Below are positions 52,825 through 61,451 of a DNA stretch of 64,000 nucleotides, in pieces (positions within the stretch are counted from its first letter, which is position 1; each line of letters begins with the position of its first letter). The DNA comes from Rhodovulum sulfidophilum DSM 1374 (GTDB lineage Bacteria; Pseudomonadota; Alphaproteobacteria; Rhodobacterales; Rhodobacteraceae), in the NCBI RefSeq assembly GCF_001633165.1, contig NZ_CP015418.1:3348001-3412000 (forward strand), given 5' to 3'. Made by a program: the position numbers and the translations under genes. The notes below the pieces were generated by a model that was not told the DNA's origin, ran no database searches, and saw only the letters and a list, made by a program, of their open reading frames with translations.

Positions 52825-54120
52825 ATGGCAGCTGCAATCTTCTCGATCATGATCGTCCTGCTGCTTCTGGGCTTTCCGATGATGATCCCGCTGATCGCGG
52901 GGGCGCTTGTGGGCTTCGTCACGCTGTTCGGCGGTCTCGGCCAGCTCGAGACCATGATCCAGCAGATGATGGCGGGCATCCGCCCGGCCTCGCTGATCGC
53001 GGTGCCGATGTTCATCTTCGCAGCCGACATCATGACCCGCGGGCAATCCGCGGGCCGGCTGATCGACATGGTCATGGCCTTTGTCGGCCACCTGAAGGGC
53101 GGGCTCGCGATCTCGACCGCCGCCGCCTGCACCATGTTCGGCGCGGTCTCGGGCTCGACCCAGGCCACCGTCGTGGCCATCGGCGGCCCGCTGCGGCCCC
53201 GGATGCAGAAGGCGGGCTATGGCGACAGCTTCATCCTGGCCCTCATCGTCAATGCCTCGGACATCGCCTTCCTGATCCCGCCCTCGATCGGGATGATCAT
53301 CTATGGCGTGGTCTCGAACACCTCGATCGCCGAGCTGTTCATCGCGGGCATCGGGCCGGGGCTGCTGATCCTCCTGCTGTTCGCGCTGTATTCCTGGGCC
53401 TATGCGGTCCGCCAGGGGGTCCCGACCGAGCCCCGCGTCAGCTGGGGCGCGCGGCTGCGCGCGGTCCGCGCCGCGCTCTGGCCGCTGGGCTTTCCGGTGA
53501 TCATCATCGGCGGCATCTATGGCGGCATCTTCAGCCCGACCGAGGCGGCCGCGGCCTGCGTGCTTTACGCGCTGATCCTCGAAACCATCGTCTTCCGCGA
53601 GATGGGCCTTCGCGACATCTACCGCACCGCCAAGTCGACCGGGCTGATCACCGGGGTCGTCTTCATCCTGGTGGCGGCGGGCGCGGCCTTTTCCTGGGTG
53701 ATTTCCTTCGCCCAGATCCCGCAGGCCATCCTCTCGGCGGTCGGCATCGACCAGATGGGCCAGATCGGCGTGCTGTTCGCAATCTCGGTGGCCTTCTTCA
53801 TCGGCTGCATGTTCGTCGACCCGATCGTGGTGATCCTGATCCTGGTGCCGATCTTCGCGCCGGTCGTCTCGGATGTCGGGCTCGACCCCGTCCTGGTCGG
53901 CACGCTGATCACGCTGCAGGTCGCCATCGGCTCGGCCACGCCGCCCTTCGGCTGCGATATCTTCACCGCCATCGCCGTCTTCAAGCGGCCCTACATGGAG
54001 GTGATCCGGGGCACGCCGCCCTTCATCCTGATCCTGCTCGGCGTCTCGGTGGCGCTGATCTTCTTCCCTCAGATTGCGCTTTTCCTCCGCGACCTCGCCT
54101 TCCACGGCGGGGCCGGGTGA
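52825..54120 (+). CDS. dctM: TRAP transporter large permease DctM
   Basis: 431 residues, about 12 TM segments. Family motifs: FPMMIPLIAGALVGFVTLFGG, AVPMFIFAADIMTRGQSAGRLIDM, GAVSGSTQATVVAIGGPLRP, IPPSIGMIIYGVVSNTSIAELFIAGIGPG and FSPTEAAAACVLYA. It carries out sodium- or proton-driven uptake of the DctP ligand. Follows dctQ by 3 bp; the universal stress gene follows by 19 bp. Confidence 0.95.
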   Translation: MAAAIFSIMIVLLLLGFPMMIPLIAGALVGFVTLFGGLGQLETMIQQMMAGIRPASLIAVPMFIFAADIMTRGQSAGRLIDMVMAFVGHLKGGLAISTAAACTMFGAVSGSTQATVVAIGGPLRPRMQKAGYGDSFILALIVNASDIAFLIPPSIGMIIYGVVSNTSIAELFIAGIGPGLLILLLFALYSWAYAVRQGVPTEPRVSWGARLRAVRAALWPLGFPVIIIGGIYGGIFSPTEAAAACVLYALILETIVFREMGLRDIYRTAKSTGLITGVVFILVAAGAAFSWVISFAQIPQAILSAVGIDQMGQIGVLFAISVAFFIGCMFVDPIVVILILVPIFAPVVSDVGLDPVLVGTLITLQVAIGSATPPFGCDIFTAIAVFKRPYMEVIRGTPPFILILLGVSVALIFFPQIALFLRDLAFHGGAG

Positions 54121-54139
54121 CGGCGGAAAGGAGACCTGT

Positions 54140-54577
54140 TTGTTCAAGTCGATCCTCGTTCCCTATGACGGCTCGGCCGGGGCCGAACGCGCGCTGCGCC
54201 AGGCGGTCGAGCTGGCCGGGCTCTGCGACGCCCAGCTGTCGGTGCTGACCGTCTTCCGGCACCATTCGATGCTCGAGGCCTCGCTGTCGATGGTCCGCAG
54301 GGACGAGCCGGGGCCGCTGGACGACGCGATGCGCGGCTATGCCCGCGAGGTGGCGGAATATGCCAAGCGGCTGGCGCGCGAGGCCGGGGCCGAGGGCGCC
54401 CGCGCCTTCATCAAGGCCGGGCCGCCCGCCCGCACCATCATCCGCTTCGCCCGCGAACACGAGAACGACCTGATCGTGATCGGCAGCCGCGGCCTCGGTT
54501 CGGTCGAGAACTACCTGCTGGGCAGCGTCTCGCACAAGGTCACGGGGCTGGCCGACTGCCCGGTGCTGGTGGTCTGA
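54140..54577 (+). CDS. UspA-family universal stress protein (TeaD-like position)
   Basis: 145 residues from a TTG with AAAGGAG upstream, giving MFKSILVPYDGSAGAERAL, the standard Usp start. The ATP-binding motif appears as GSRGLGSVENYLLGSVSHKVTG near the end and PVLVV closes the fold. In Halomonas, TeaD, a Usp protein, sits after TRAP genes teaABC and damps the transporter; the same order here suggests a regulatory role for the TRAP system by inference. Confidence 0.9.
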   Translation: MFKSILVPYDGSAGAERALRQAVELAGLCDAQLSVLTVFRHHSMLEASLSMVRRDEPGPLDDAMRGYAREVAEYAKRLAREAGAEGARAFIKAGPPARTIIRFAREHENDLIVIGSRGLGSVENYLLGSVSHKVTGLADCPVLVV

Positions 54578-54614
54578 GCCGCACGCGCGACCCGCGCCCT
54601 GAAGCCAGAGCCCC

Positions 54615-55316
54615 CTAAAGCCCGAGACAAAGCCGGTAGCTTTGCGCGAAATGCTCGCGCGTATAGGTGATCGGCGCCTCGTGAAGCCAGGTCTGCCGCT
54701 CCATCACCAGCACCGGATCGGCGGGCGCGCAGTCCAGCGCCGTGGCCACCGCCTGCCCGGCCGGTTCGGCATGGACCTCCATGCCGCCATGGGTATAGGG
54801 CGCCTCGCGCACCAGCCATTCGTTCGGGCTGACGACGGCCAGATCGGCCGCGGCAATGCCGGGCACGGTCCTCAGGACCACCCAGCGGCGTTCGAACATG
54901 TGCGCCGCGCCATCGGCCAGATGCAGGCTTTCGACATAAAGCGTCGCTTCCGCCTCGGGCAGCTTCAGCCGGGCGCGCAGCTCGCCGGGCGCGGGCCCGG
55001 TCTCGCGGGCGAGAAGCCGGTAGCCATAGACCTGCCCGCGCGCCTCGACCTCGCGCCGGATCTGGGGGATTTCCAGCGTCGCCTTGCGCTGCGGCGCCTC
55101 GATCACCCGGGTTCCGGCCTTGCGGCGCCGGTCGAGGAAGCCCTCCTCGGCCAGATCGCGCAAGGCCCGGTTCACCGTCGCCCGGGCACAGCCGAATTCG
55201 GCCGCGATATCGGCCTCGTTCGGGATGAAGGCCCCCGGCGGATAGGTGCGGTCGCGGATCCGCAGCATGATCGTGTCGCGGATCGACTGCCACGAGGCGG
55301 CGCGGTCTCCGGCCAT
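54615..55316 (-). CDS. hutC: GntR/HutC-family histidine-utilisation repressor
   Basis: 233 residues. Winged-helix domain (IRDTIMLRIRDRTYPPGAFIPNEADIAAEFGCARATVNRALRDL at about 11-54) and UTRA ligand domain (from ~85: GYRLLARETGP, ERRWVVLRTVPG, PVLVMERQTWLHEAPITYTREHF). The family senses urocanate and represses hut genes. Its ATG comes 2 bp after the hutF stop on the same strand, so it is co-expressed with hutF. The longer frame into hutF is an artefact. Confidence 0.93.
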   Translation of the reverse strand: MAGDRAASWQSIRDTIMLRIRDRTYPPGAFIPNEADIAAEFGCARATVNRALRDLAEEGFLDRRRKAGTRVIEAPQRKATLEIPQIRREVEARGQVYGYRLLARETGPAPGELRARLKLPEAEATLYVESLHLADGAAHMFERRWVVLRTVPGIAAADLAVVSPNEWLVREAPYTHGGMEVHAEPAGQAVATALDCAPADPVLVMERQTWLHEAPITYTREHFAQSYRLCLGL

Positions 55317-55318
55317 GG

Positions 55319-56689
55319 CTAGAGCCCGTCCCGGAGGCGGCGCATCGCGGCGGCATATCCCGCCACGATCTCGTCGCGGCGGATATGCCGCCCACCCCGC
55401 ACCACATGCCGCCCGGCCGCCCAGACATCGCTGACGGCGCGGTCGTCGCGTGCGAAGATCCAGGTATCGAGCAGCAGATCGCCCTGCCGGCCGATCCCGT
55501 CGGGCCCCATGTCGCCCAGCGCCAGCAGATCGGCCCAGTTGCCGACCGCAAGCCCGCCGCTTGCGCGCCCGGCCGCCTGCGCCCCGCCCTCGGCCGCGCC
55601 CTGAAACAGCACCCGCCCGGTCGAGCGGTCCCCGGTCGCCAGCGCCGCCCGGGTGCGGTCGCGCAGCCGCTGCGAATAGTCGAGGGTGCGGAGCTCTTCG
55701 CTCAGCGAGATCCGGATATTGCTGTCCGAGCCGACGCCGAAGCGCCCGCCCGCCTGCGCCCAGCGCACCCCGTCGAAAATGCCGTCGCCGAGGCTCGACT
55801 CGGTGATCGGGCAAAGCCCCGCGACAGCGCCGGTCGCGGCCAGCGCCAGCGTCTCGGCGGGCTCCATCTGGGTGGCATGGATCGGGCACCAGCGGGCATC
55901 GACAGGGGCATTCTCCAGCAGCCATTCGACCGGGCGCAGGCCCGTCGCCGCGTGCACCTCGTCCACCTCGGCTTGCTGCTCGGCGATATGGATATGGATC
56001 GGCCCCTCGGGGGCCAGCGCTTGGGCCGCGGCGAGCCCCGCCGCATCGACCGCGCGCAGGGAATGCGGCGCGACGCCCATCCGGCAATCGGGGGAAAGGG
56101 CCGCGACATGGGCCGCCGCGCCCTCGAACAGCCGCGCGAAGCGGTCCGGGTCGTTGCCGAAGCGGTCCTGCCCCGCGACCAGCGCCCGCCGGTCGAGCCC
56201 GCCATAGGTATAGAGCACCGGCAGCAGCGTCAGCCCGATCCCCGAGACCGCCGCCGCCGCCGCGATCCGGCCCGACATCTCGGCCGGATCGGCATAGGGC
56301 GCGCCGCCCGGGCCATGATGCAGGTAATGGAACTCGACATTGGTGCCGTAGCCCGCCTCCAGCATCTCCATCTGCACGAAGGCGGCGATGGCCTCGACAT
56401 CCTCGGGACCGATCCGGTCGAGAAAGCGGTACATCAGCCGCCGCCAGGTCCAGAAACTGTCGCGCGGATCGGGGCCGCGGGATTCGGTCAGACCCGCCAT
56501 CGCCCGCTGAAAGGCATGGCTGTGCAGGTTCGCGGGGGCAGGCAGAAGCGTCTCGACAACGGTCGCGCCGGGCGGACAGGCCACGTTTTCACGCAATTCC
56601 GCGATCTTTCCGCCACTTTCGACGGCGATTTCCACGTCTTTCGCCCAGGAATTCATCACAAGCGCATGCCGCGCCCAGACCCTCTGCAT
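55319..56689 (-). CDS. hutF: Formimidoylglutamate deiminase
   Basis: 456 residues, amidohydrolase fold. Metal ligands in LLPAPANLHSHAFQRAMAGL (HxH), later HIHIAEQQAEVDE, WCPIHATQM, GVGSDSNIRISLSEELRTLDYSQRL. It turns N-formimino-L-glutamate into N-formylglutamate plus ammonia, in the five-step hut route finished by HutG. Its 5' end faces hutI; the -10 CATAAT lies about 30 bases upstream. Confidence 0.94.
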   Translation of the reverse strand: MQRVWARHALVMNSWAKDVEIAVESGGKIAELRENVACPPGATVVETLLPAPANLHSHAFQRAMAGLTESRGPDPRDSFWTWRRLMYRFLDRIGPEDVEAIAAFVQMEMLEAGYGTNVEFHYLHHGPGGAPYADPAEMSGRIAAAAAVSGIGLTLLPVLYTYGGLDRRALVAGQDRFGNDPDRFARLFEGAAAHVAALSPDCRMGVAPHSLRAVDAAGLAAAQALAPEGPIHIHIAEQQAEVDEVHAATGLRPVEWLLENAPVDARWCPIHATQMEPAETLALAATGAVAGLCPITESSLGDGIFDGVRWAQAGGRFGVGSDSNIRISLSEELRTLDYSQRLRDRTRAALATGDRSTGRVLFQGAAEGGAQAAGRASGGLAVGNWADLLALGDMGPDGIGRQGDLLLDTWIFARDDRAVSDVWAAGRHVVRGGRHIRRDEIVAGYAAAMRRLRDGL

Positions 56690-56706
56690 CGCCTGACCCT
56701 CCGAGT

Positions 56707-56755
56707 TTGACTTGATTATTATGTGCAGACATATAATCTCGAATCAAGGAGGAGG
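56707..56755. promoter_or_regulatory. Divergent hutF/hutI promoters with candidate HutC operator
   Basis: Toward hutI: TATAAT at 56732-56737 with TTGACT at 56707-56712 (19-base spacing) and AAGGAGGAGG before the ATG. Toward hutF: TTGATT (56742-56747 on the minus strand), 18 bases, CATAAT (56718-56723). A palindrome TATGT-GCAG-ACATA (56720-56733) overlaps both -10 boxes, and outer arms CTTGATT/AATCAAG (56711-56717/56742-56748) form a wider dyad. One bound HutC dimer could silence both directions. Confidence 0.7.
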
Positions 56756-56762
56756 CGATACA

Positions 56763-57953
56763 ATGACTGATCTCACCCTTGCCAATGCGACCATCCTGCC
56801 ACTCGGCGAGGATGCGCCGAGGCGGATCGAACGCGGCTGGCTCAGGATCGAGGGCGACCGCATCGCGGCGCTTGGCGACGGCCCCGCCCCCGAGGGCGGC
56901 CCGGTCGAGGATCTGGGCGGCCGCCTGGTCACGCCGGCGCTGGTCGATTGCCACACCCATCTTGTCTATGGCGGCAGCCGGGCCCGCGAATTCGAGATGC
57001 GGCTCGAAGGCGCCGGCTACGAGGAAATCGCCCGGGCGGGCGGCGGCATCCTTTCGACCGTGACCGCGACGCGGGCGGCCTCGGAGGACGATCTGGTGGC
57101 CTCGGCCCTGCCCCGGCTCGACTGCCTGCTGGCCGAGGGCGCGGGCACCATCGAGGTCAAGTCCGGCTACGGGCTGACCGTCGAGGACGAGCTGAAGATG
57201 CTGCGCGCGGCGCGGCGGCTGGGCCGCGAGCGCCCGGTCCGCATCGTCACCAGCTGGCTCGCGGCCCATGCCCTGCCGCCCGAATACAAGGGCCGCGCCG
57301 AGGCCTATATCGACGAGATCGCCATTGCCGGGCTGCGCGCCGCCCATGCCGAGGGGCTGGTCGACGCGGTCGACGGCTTCTGCGAGGGCATCGCCTTCTC
57401 GGTGCCGCAGATGGCGCGGATCTTCGATGTCGCCGACGAACTTGGCCTGCCGGGCAAGCTGCATGCCGAACAGCTCTCGCATCTGGGCGGCAGCCTGCTG
57501 GTGGCCGCACGCGGCGGGCTGTCGGCCGATCATGTCGAACATGCCGATGCCGCCGATGCCGCGGCGCTGGCCCGGGCGGGCGCGGCCGCGGTGCTGCTGC
57601 CCGGTGCCTTCTACACCCTGCGCGAGACGCAGATGCCGCCCGTCGCCGCCTTCCGCGAGGCCGGCACCGCGATGGCGCTGGCGACCGACTGCAACCCCGG
57701 CACCTCGCCGCTGACCTCGCTTCTGCTGACCATGAACATGGCCGCGACGTTGTTCCGGCTGACCCCGGACGAATGCCTGCGCGGCGTCACGGCGAACGGC
57801 GCCCGGGCGCTGGGGCTGACCGATTGCGGTCGGCTGGCGCCGGGCCTGCGCGCCGATCTTGCCGTCTGGGACATCGCCGAACCGGCCGAACTGACCTACC
57901 GGATCGGCTTCAACCCGCTTCACGCCCGTTATTTCGAGGGATGCAAATGCTGA
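56763..57953 (+). CDS. hutI: Imidazolonepropionase
   Basis: 396 residues. Metal motif [20 protein letters not shown] (about 60-80), [31 protein letters not shown] with a metal His, [16 protein letters not shown], and [15 protein letters not shown]. It opens the imidazolone ring to give N-formiminoglutamate. The ATG at 56763 has a strong ribosome site; the earlier start codon in frame lies in the promoter. Its TGA overlaps the hutH start region. Confidence 0.96.
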   Translation: MTDLTLANATILPLGEDAPRRIERGWLRIEGDRIAALGDGPAPEGGPVEDLGGRLVTPALVDCHTHLVYGGSRAREFEMRLEGAGYEEIARAGGGILSTVTATRAASEDDLVASALPRLDCLLAEGAGTIEVKSGYGLTVEDELKMLRAARRLGRERPVRIVTSWLAAHALPPEYKGRAEAYIDEIAIAGLRAAHAEGLVDAVDGFCEGIAFSVPQMARIFDVADELGLPGKLHAEQLSHLGGSLLVAARGGLSADHVEHADAADAAALARAGAAAVLLPGAFYTLRETQMPPVAAFREAGTAMALATDCNPGTSPLTSLLLTMNMAATLFRLTPDECLRGVTANGARALGLTDCGRLAPGLRADLAVWDIAEPAELTYRIGFNPLHARYFEGCKC

Positions 57954-59467
57954 CTCTGACGCCGGGCGAGACCACGCTCGCCCAACTGGAAACGCTCTGG
58001 CGCGAGGAAGCGCCCGCGCGGCTGGCCGAGACCACCGGCCCCGCCATCGCCGCCTCGGCCGCCCGCATCGCCGCCGCCGCCCAAGGCGATCAGGCGGTCT
58101 ACGGGGTCAATACCGGCTTCGGCAAGCTTGCCTCGGTCCGCATTCCGCCCGAGGACACCGCCACGCTGCAGCGCAACCTGATCCTGTCGCATTGCTGCGG
58201 CGTCGGCGCGCCGCTCGACATCGCCACCGCGCGGCTGGTGATGGCGCTGAAGCTGCTCAGCCTCGGGCGCGGCGCCTCGGGCGTCCGCCCCGAAATCGTC
58301 GCGCTGATCGAGGCGATGCTCGAGAAGGGCGTGACCCCCGCGATCCCGGAACAGGGCTCGGTCGGCGCCTCGGGCGATCTGGCGCCGCTGGCGCATATGG
58401 CCGCGGTCATGATCGGCGCGGGCGAGGCGATCTATGAGGGCGAAACCCTGCCCGGTGCCGAGGCGCTGGCCCGCGCCGGGCTGACCCCCGTCACGCTGGG
58501 CGCCAAGGAGGGGCTGGCGCTGATCAACGGCACCCAGGTCTCGACCGCGCTGGCCCTGACCGGCTGGTTCCGCGCCATGGCCTGCCTGCGCGCCGCCATC
58601 GTCACCGGCGCGATGTCGACCGACGCGATCATGGGCTCGACCGCGCCCACCCGCGCCGAGATCCACGCCCTGCGCGGCCATCGCGGCCAGATCGACGTCG
58701 CAGCCGCGATGCGCGGGCTCCTGAAGGGCAGCGAGATCCGCGAAAGCCACCGCGAGGACGATGCCCGGGTGCAGGACCCCTACTGCATCCGCTGCCAGCC
58801 GCAGGTGACGGGCGCGGCGCTCGATCTGCTGCGCTTTGCCGGGCAGACGCTTGAAACCGAGGCCAATGCGGTGACCGACAACCCGCTGGTGCTGTCGGAC
58901 GGCTCGATCGTCTCGGGCGGCAATTTCCATGCCGAACCCGTGGCCTTTGCCGCCGACCAGATCGCGCTTGCCGTGGCCGAGATCGGCGCCATCGCCCAGC
59001 GCCGGGTCGCGCTGATGGTCGATCCGGCGCTCAGCTTCGGCCTGCCGCCCTTCCTGACGCCCGAACCGGGGCTGAACAGCGGGCTGATGATCGCCGAGGT
59101 CACCACCGCCGCACTGATGAGCGAGAACAAGCATCTGGCCGCGCCCTGCTCGGTCGACAGCACCCCCACCAGCGCCAATCAGGAGGACCATGTCAGCATG
59201 GCCGCCCATGCCGCGCGGCGTCTGGGCGGGATGACCCGCAACCTTGCCGTGATCCTCGGCGTCGAGGCGCTTTGCGCGGGCCAGGGCATCGAGTTCCGCG
59301 CGCCGCTGGCAACCTCCGAACCGCTGAAACGCGCGCTGGAGGCGATCCGCGCCGAGGTGGCCACGATGGGCGAGGACCGCTACCTCGCGCCCGACCTTGC
59401 CCGGGCGCAGGCCCTGATCGAAACCGGTGTGCTGGTGGCCGCCGCAGGGCTGGAGATGGCCGAATGA
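57947..59467 (+). CDS. hutH: Histidine ammonia-lyase
   Basis: 506 residues. The self-made MIO cofactor residues A141-S142-G143 sit in [12 protein letters not shown]. Also [40 protein letters not shown] and [17 protein letters not shown]. It turns histidine into urocanate and ammonia. The ATG at 57947 has GAGGG at a better distance than the ATG two codons before it. Overlaps hutI by 7 bases and hutG by 4. Confidence 0.96.
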   Translation: MLTLTPGETTLAQLETLWREEAPARLAETTGPAIAASAARIAAAAQGDQAVYGVNTGFGKLASVRIPPEDTATLQRNLILSHCCGVGAPLDIATARLVMALKLLSLGRGASGVRPEIVALIEAMLEKGVTPAIPEQGSVGASGDLAPLAHMAAVMIGAGEAIYEGETLPGAEALARAGLTPVTLGAKEGLALINGTQVSTALALTGWFRAMACLRAAIVTGAMSTDAIMGSTAPTRAEIHALRGHRGQIDVAAAMRGLLKGSEIRESHREDDARVQDPYCIRCQPQVTGAALDLLRFAGQTLETEANAVTDNPLVLSDGSIVSGGNFHAEPVAFAADQIALAVAEIGAIAQRRVALMVDPALSFGLPPFLTPEPGLNSGLMIAEVTTAALMSENKHLAAPCSVDSTPTSANQEDHVSMAAHAARRLGGMTRNLAVILGVEALCAGQGIEFRAPLATSEPLKRALEAIRAEVATMGEDRYLAPDLARAQALIETGVLVAAAGLEMAE

Positions 59468-60258
59468 GCCCCGTCGAGATCACCCGCGGCGACAGCCCCG
59501 TCATCCTCGGCCTGCCCCATACCGGCACCCATGTGCCCGAGGACATCCTCGCCCGGCTGAACGCCCGCGGGCGCGAGCTGACCGATACCGACTGGCATGT
59601 GCACGAGCTTTACGATGGGCTCCTGCCCGGGGCGACGACGGTGCGCGCCACCTTCCACCGCTACGTGATCGACGCCAACCGCCCGCCCGAGGATGAAAGC
59701 CTCTATCCCGGGCAGAACACCACCGGTCTGGTGCCGCTGACCGATTTCGACGGCAAACCGATCTGGACCGCAGCCCCCGACGCGGCCGAGACCGCCCGTA
59801 GGCTGGCCGAATTCCACGCCCCCTATCACGCCGCCCTCGCGGCCGAGATCGCACGGGTCCGCGCCCGCCATGGCGTCGCGATCCTCTATGACTGCCACTC
59901 GATCCGCTCGGTCATTCCCTATCTCTTCGAGGGCACCCTGCCCGATTTCAACATCGGCACCGCCAGTGGCACGACCTGCGCGCCCGCCATTGCCGTAACC
60001 GCCGCAAGCGTCTGCGCAAAGGCCGAAGGATACAGCCATGTGCAGAACGGGCGCTTCAAGGGCGGCTGGACCACGCGCCATTACGGACGGCCCGAGACCG
60101 GGGTTCACGCGATCCAGATGGAGCTGGCGCAATCGACCCATCTGACCGCCGAGGCCGCACCCTTCGCGCTCGACCCCGACAAGGCCGCGCGGCTGCGCCC
60201 GCATCTGGCCGCGATCCTCGCCCGGATCGAGGCGCTGGCGCCGGAGCTGTCCTCGTGA
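59464..60258 (+). CDS. hutG: N-formylglutamate deformylase
   Basis: 264 residues. Family motifs: [71 protein letters not shown] and [18 protein letters not shown]. It releases formate from N-formylglutamate, the product of HutF. ATG overlaps the hutH TGA (ATGA); its own stop overlaps the GTG of the CoA-transferase gene, binding the foreign-looking pair into the hut operon. Confidence 0.95.
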   Translation: MSPVEITRGDSPVILGLPHTGTHVPEDILARLNARGRELTDTDWHVHELYDGLLPGATTVRATFHRYVIDANRPPEDESLYPGQNTTGLVPLTDFDGKPIWTAAPDAAETARRLAEFHAPYHAALAAEIARVRARHGVAILYDCHSIRSVIPYLFEGTLPDFNIGTASGTTCAPAIAVTAASVCAKAEGYSHVQNGRFKGGWTTRHYGRPETGVHAIQMELAQSTHLTAEAAPFALDPDKAARLRPHLAAILARIEALAPELSS

Positions 60259-61451
60259 AGCCGCTGGACGGTCTGCGCATCCTCGATCTGACCCGGGTTC
60301 TGGCCGGGCCCTTCGCGACCGCGATCCTTGCCGATCTGGGCGCCGAGGTGATCAAGATCGAGCCGCCCCGGGGCGACGAATACCGCCATATCGGCCCGTT
60401 CCGCGAGGGTGAATCGGCGCTGTTCTCGCTGACCAATCGCGGCAAGCAATCGGTCGTTCTGGACCTCAAGGCACCCGAGGGGCAGGCCCTGGCGCGCCAG
60501 CTTGCCGCCGGGTGCGACGTGGTGGTCGAGAATTTCCGCCCCGGCGTCGCCGCGCGGCTGGGGCTTGGCGCCGAGGATCTGCGTCGCGACAATCCCGGCC
60601 TCGTCCATTGCGCGATTTCGGGCTTCGGGCAATCCGGACCGGCGGCGGATCTTCCCGCCTATGACATCGTGGTGCAGGCGATGTCGGGCTGGATGGACGC
60701 GACCGGCGAGGAAGACGGCGCACCGCTGAAGGTGGGCGAGGCGCTTGGCGATGTCGCGGCGGGGCTTTACGCCGTCATCGCGATCCTCGCAGCCCTTGTC
60801 GGCCGGGGCCGCAGCGGCAAGGGCGCGACGCTCGATGTCGCGATGCTCGATTGTCTGGTGGCGATGCTGCCGACCAGCCATGCGCTTCATCTTTACGCGA
60901 ACGCCCCGGTGGCCCGCGTCGGCAACCGCCACCCGTTCTCGACCCCGTTCGGCGCCTTCCGCACCGCGGATGGCCATGTGGTCATCGCCGTTCTCAGCCC
61001 GCGCCAGTTCGAGGGGCTTTGCACCGCGATCGGGCGGCCCGAGGCGGCCGATGACCCGCGCTTTGCGACCGACGAGCTCAGGACCGCGCATGAGCCCGAG
61101 ATCCGCGCGATGATCGAGGCCTGGACCAGCCTTCGCCCCACCGCCCAGGCGGTGACGGCCTTTGCCGCCGCCAAGGTGCCCGCCGCCCCGATCCTGACGC
61201 TTGCCGACCAGCTTGGCTCGGATCATGCGACCGCGCGCGGGCTGGTCTCGGAGCTGCCCCATCCCCGGCTGGGACAGGCCCCGGTCGTGGGCCAGCCGGT
61301 CCGCTTCGACGGCCAGGCGCCGCTGGCCGAAACCGGCGCGCCCGCGCTGGGAGAGGGCACCCGCGCGGTGCTGGAGCGGCTCGGTCTCGATCAGGGCCAG
61401 ATCGCCGGACTTGTGGCCGCCGGAATTGTCAGGGAGTGCGAGGATGCGTGA
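60255..61451 (+). CDS. CaiB/BaiF-family (class III) CoA transferase in the hut operon
   Basis: 398 residues. Family features: GLRILDLTRVLAGPFATAIL, LGAEVIKIEPPRGDEYR, FSLTNRGKQSVVLDLKAPEG, CDVVVENFRPG, ISGFGQSGP, YDIVVQAMSGWM, and GKGATLDVAMLDCLVAML, whose Asp residues are candidates for the acyl-anhydride-forming Asp. This family moves CoA between two carboxylic acids, often with no free-energy cost. GTG start overlapping the hutG TGA; its stop overlaps the dehydrogenase ATG by 8 bases. It is not a classical hut function. A role making a CoA ester of an imidazole acid is inferred from place and partner. Confidence 0.9.
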   Translation: MKPLDGLRILDLTRVLAGPFATAILADLGAEVIKIEPPRGDEYRHIGPFREGESALFSLTNRGKQSVVLDLKAPEGQALARQLAAGCDVVVENFRPGVAARLGLGAEDLRRDNPGLVHCAISGFGQSGPAADLPAYDIVVQAMSGWMDATGEEDGAPLKVGEALGDVAAGLYAVIAILAALVGRGRSGKGATLDVAMLDCLVAMLPTSHALHLYANAPVARVGNRHPFSTPFGAFRTADGHVVIAVLSPRQFEGLCTAIGRPEAADDPRFATDELRTAHEPEIRAMIEAWTSLRPTAQAVTAFAAAKVPAAPILTLADQLGSDHATARGLVSELPHPRLGQAPVVGQPVRFDGQAPLAETGAPALGEGTRAVLERLGLDQGQIAGLVAAGIVRECEDA

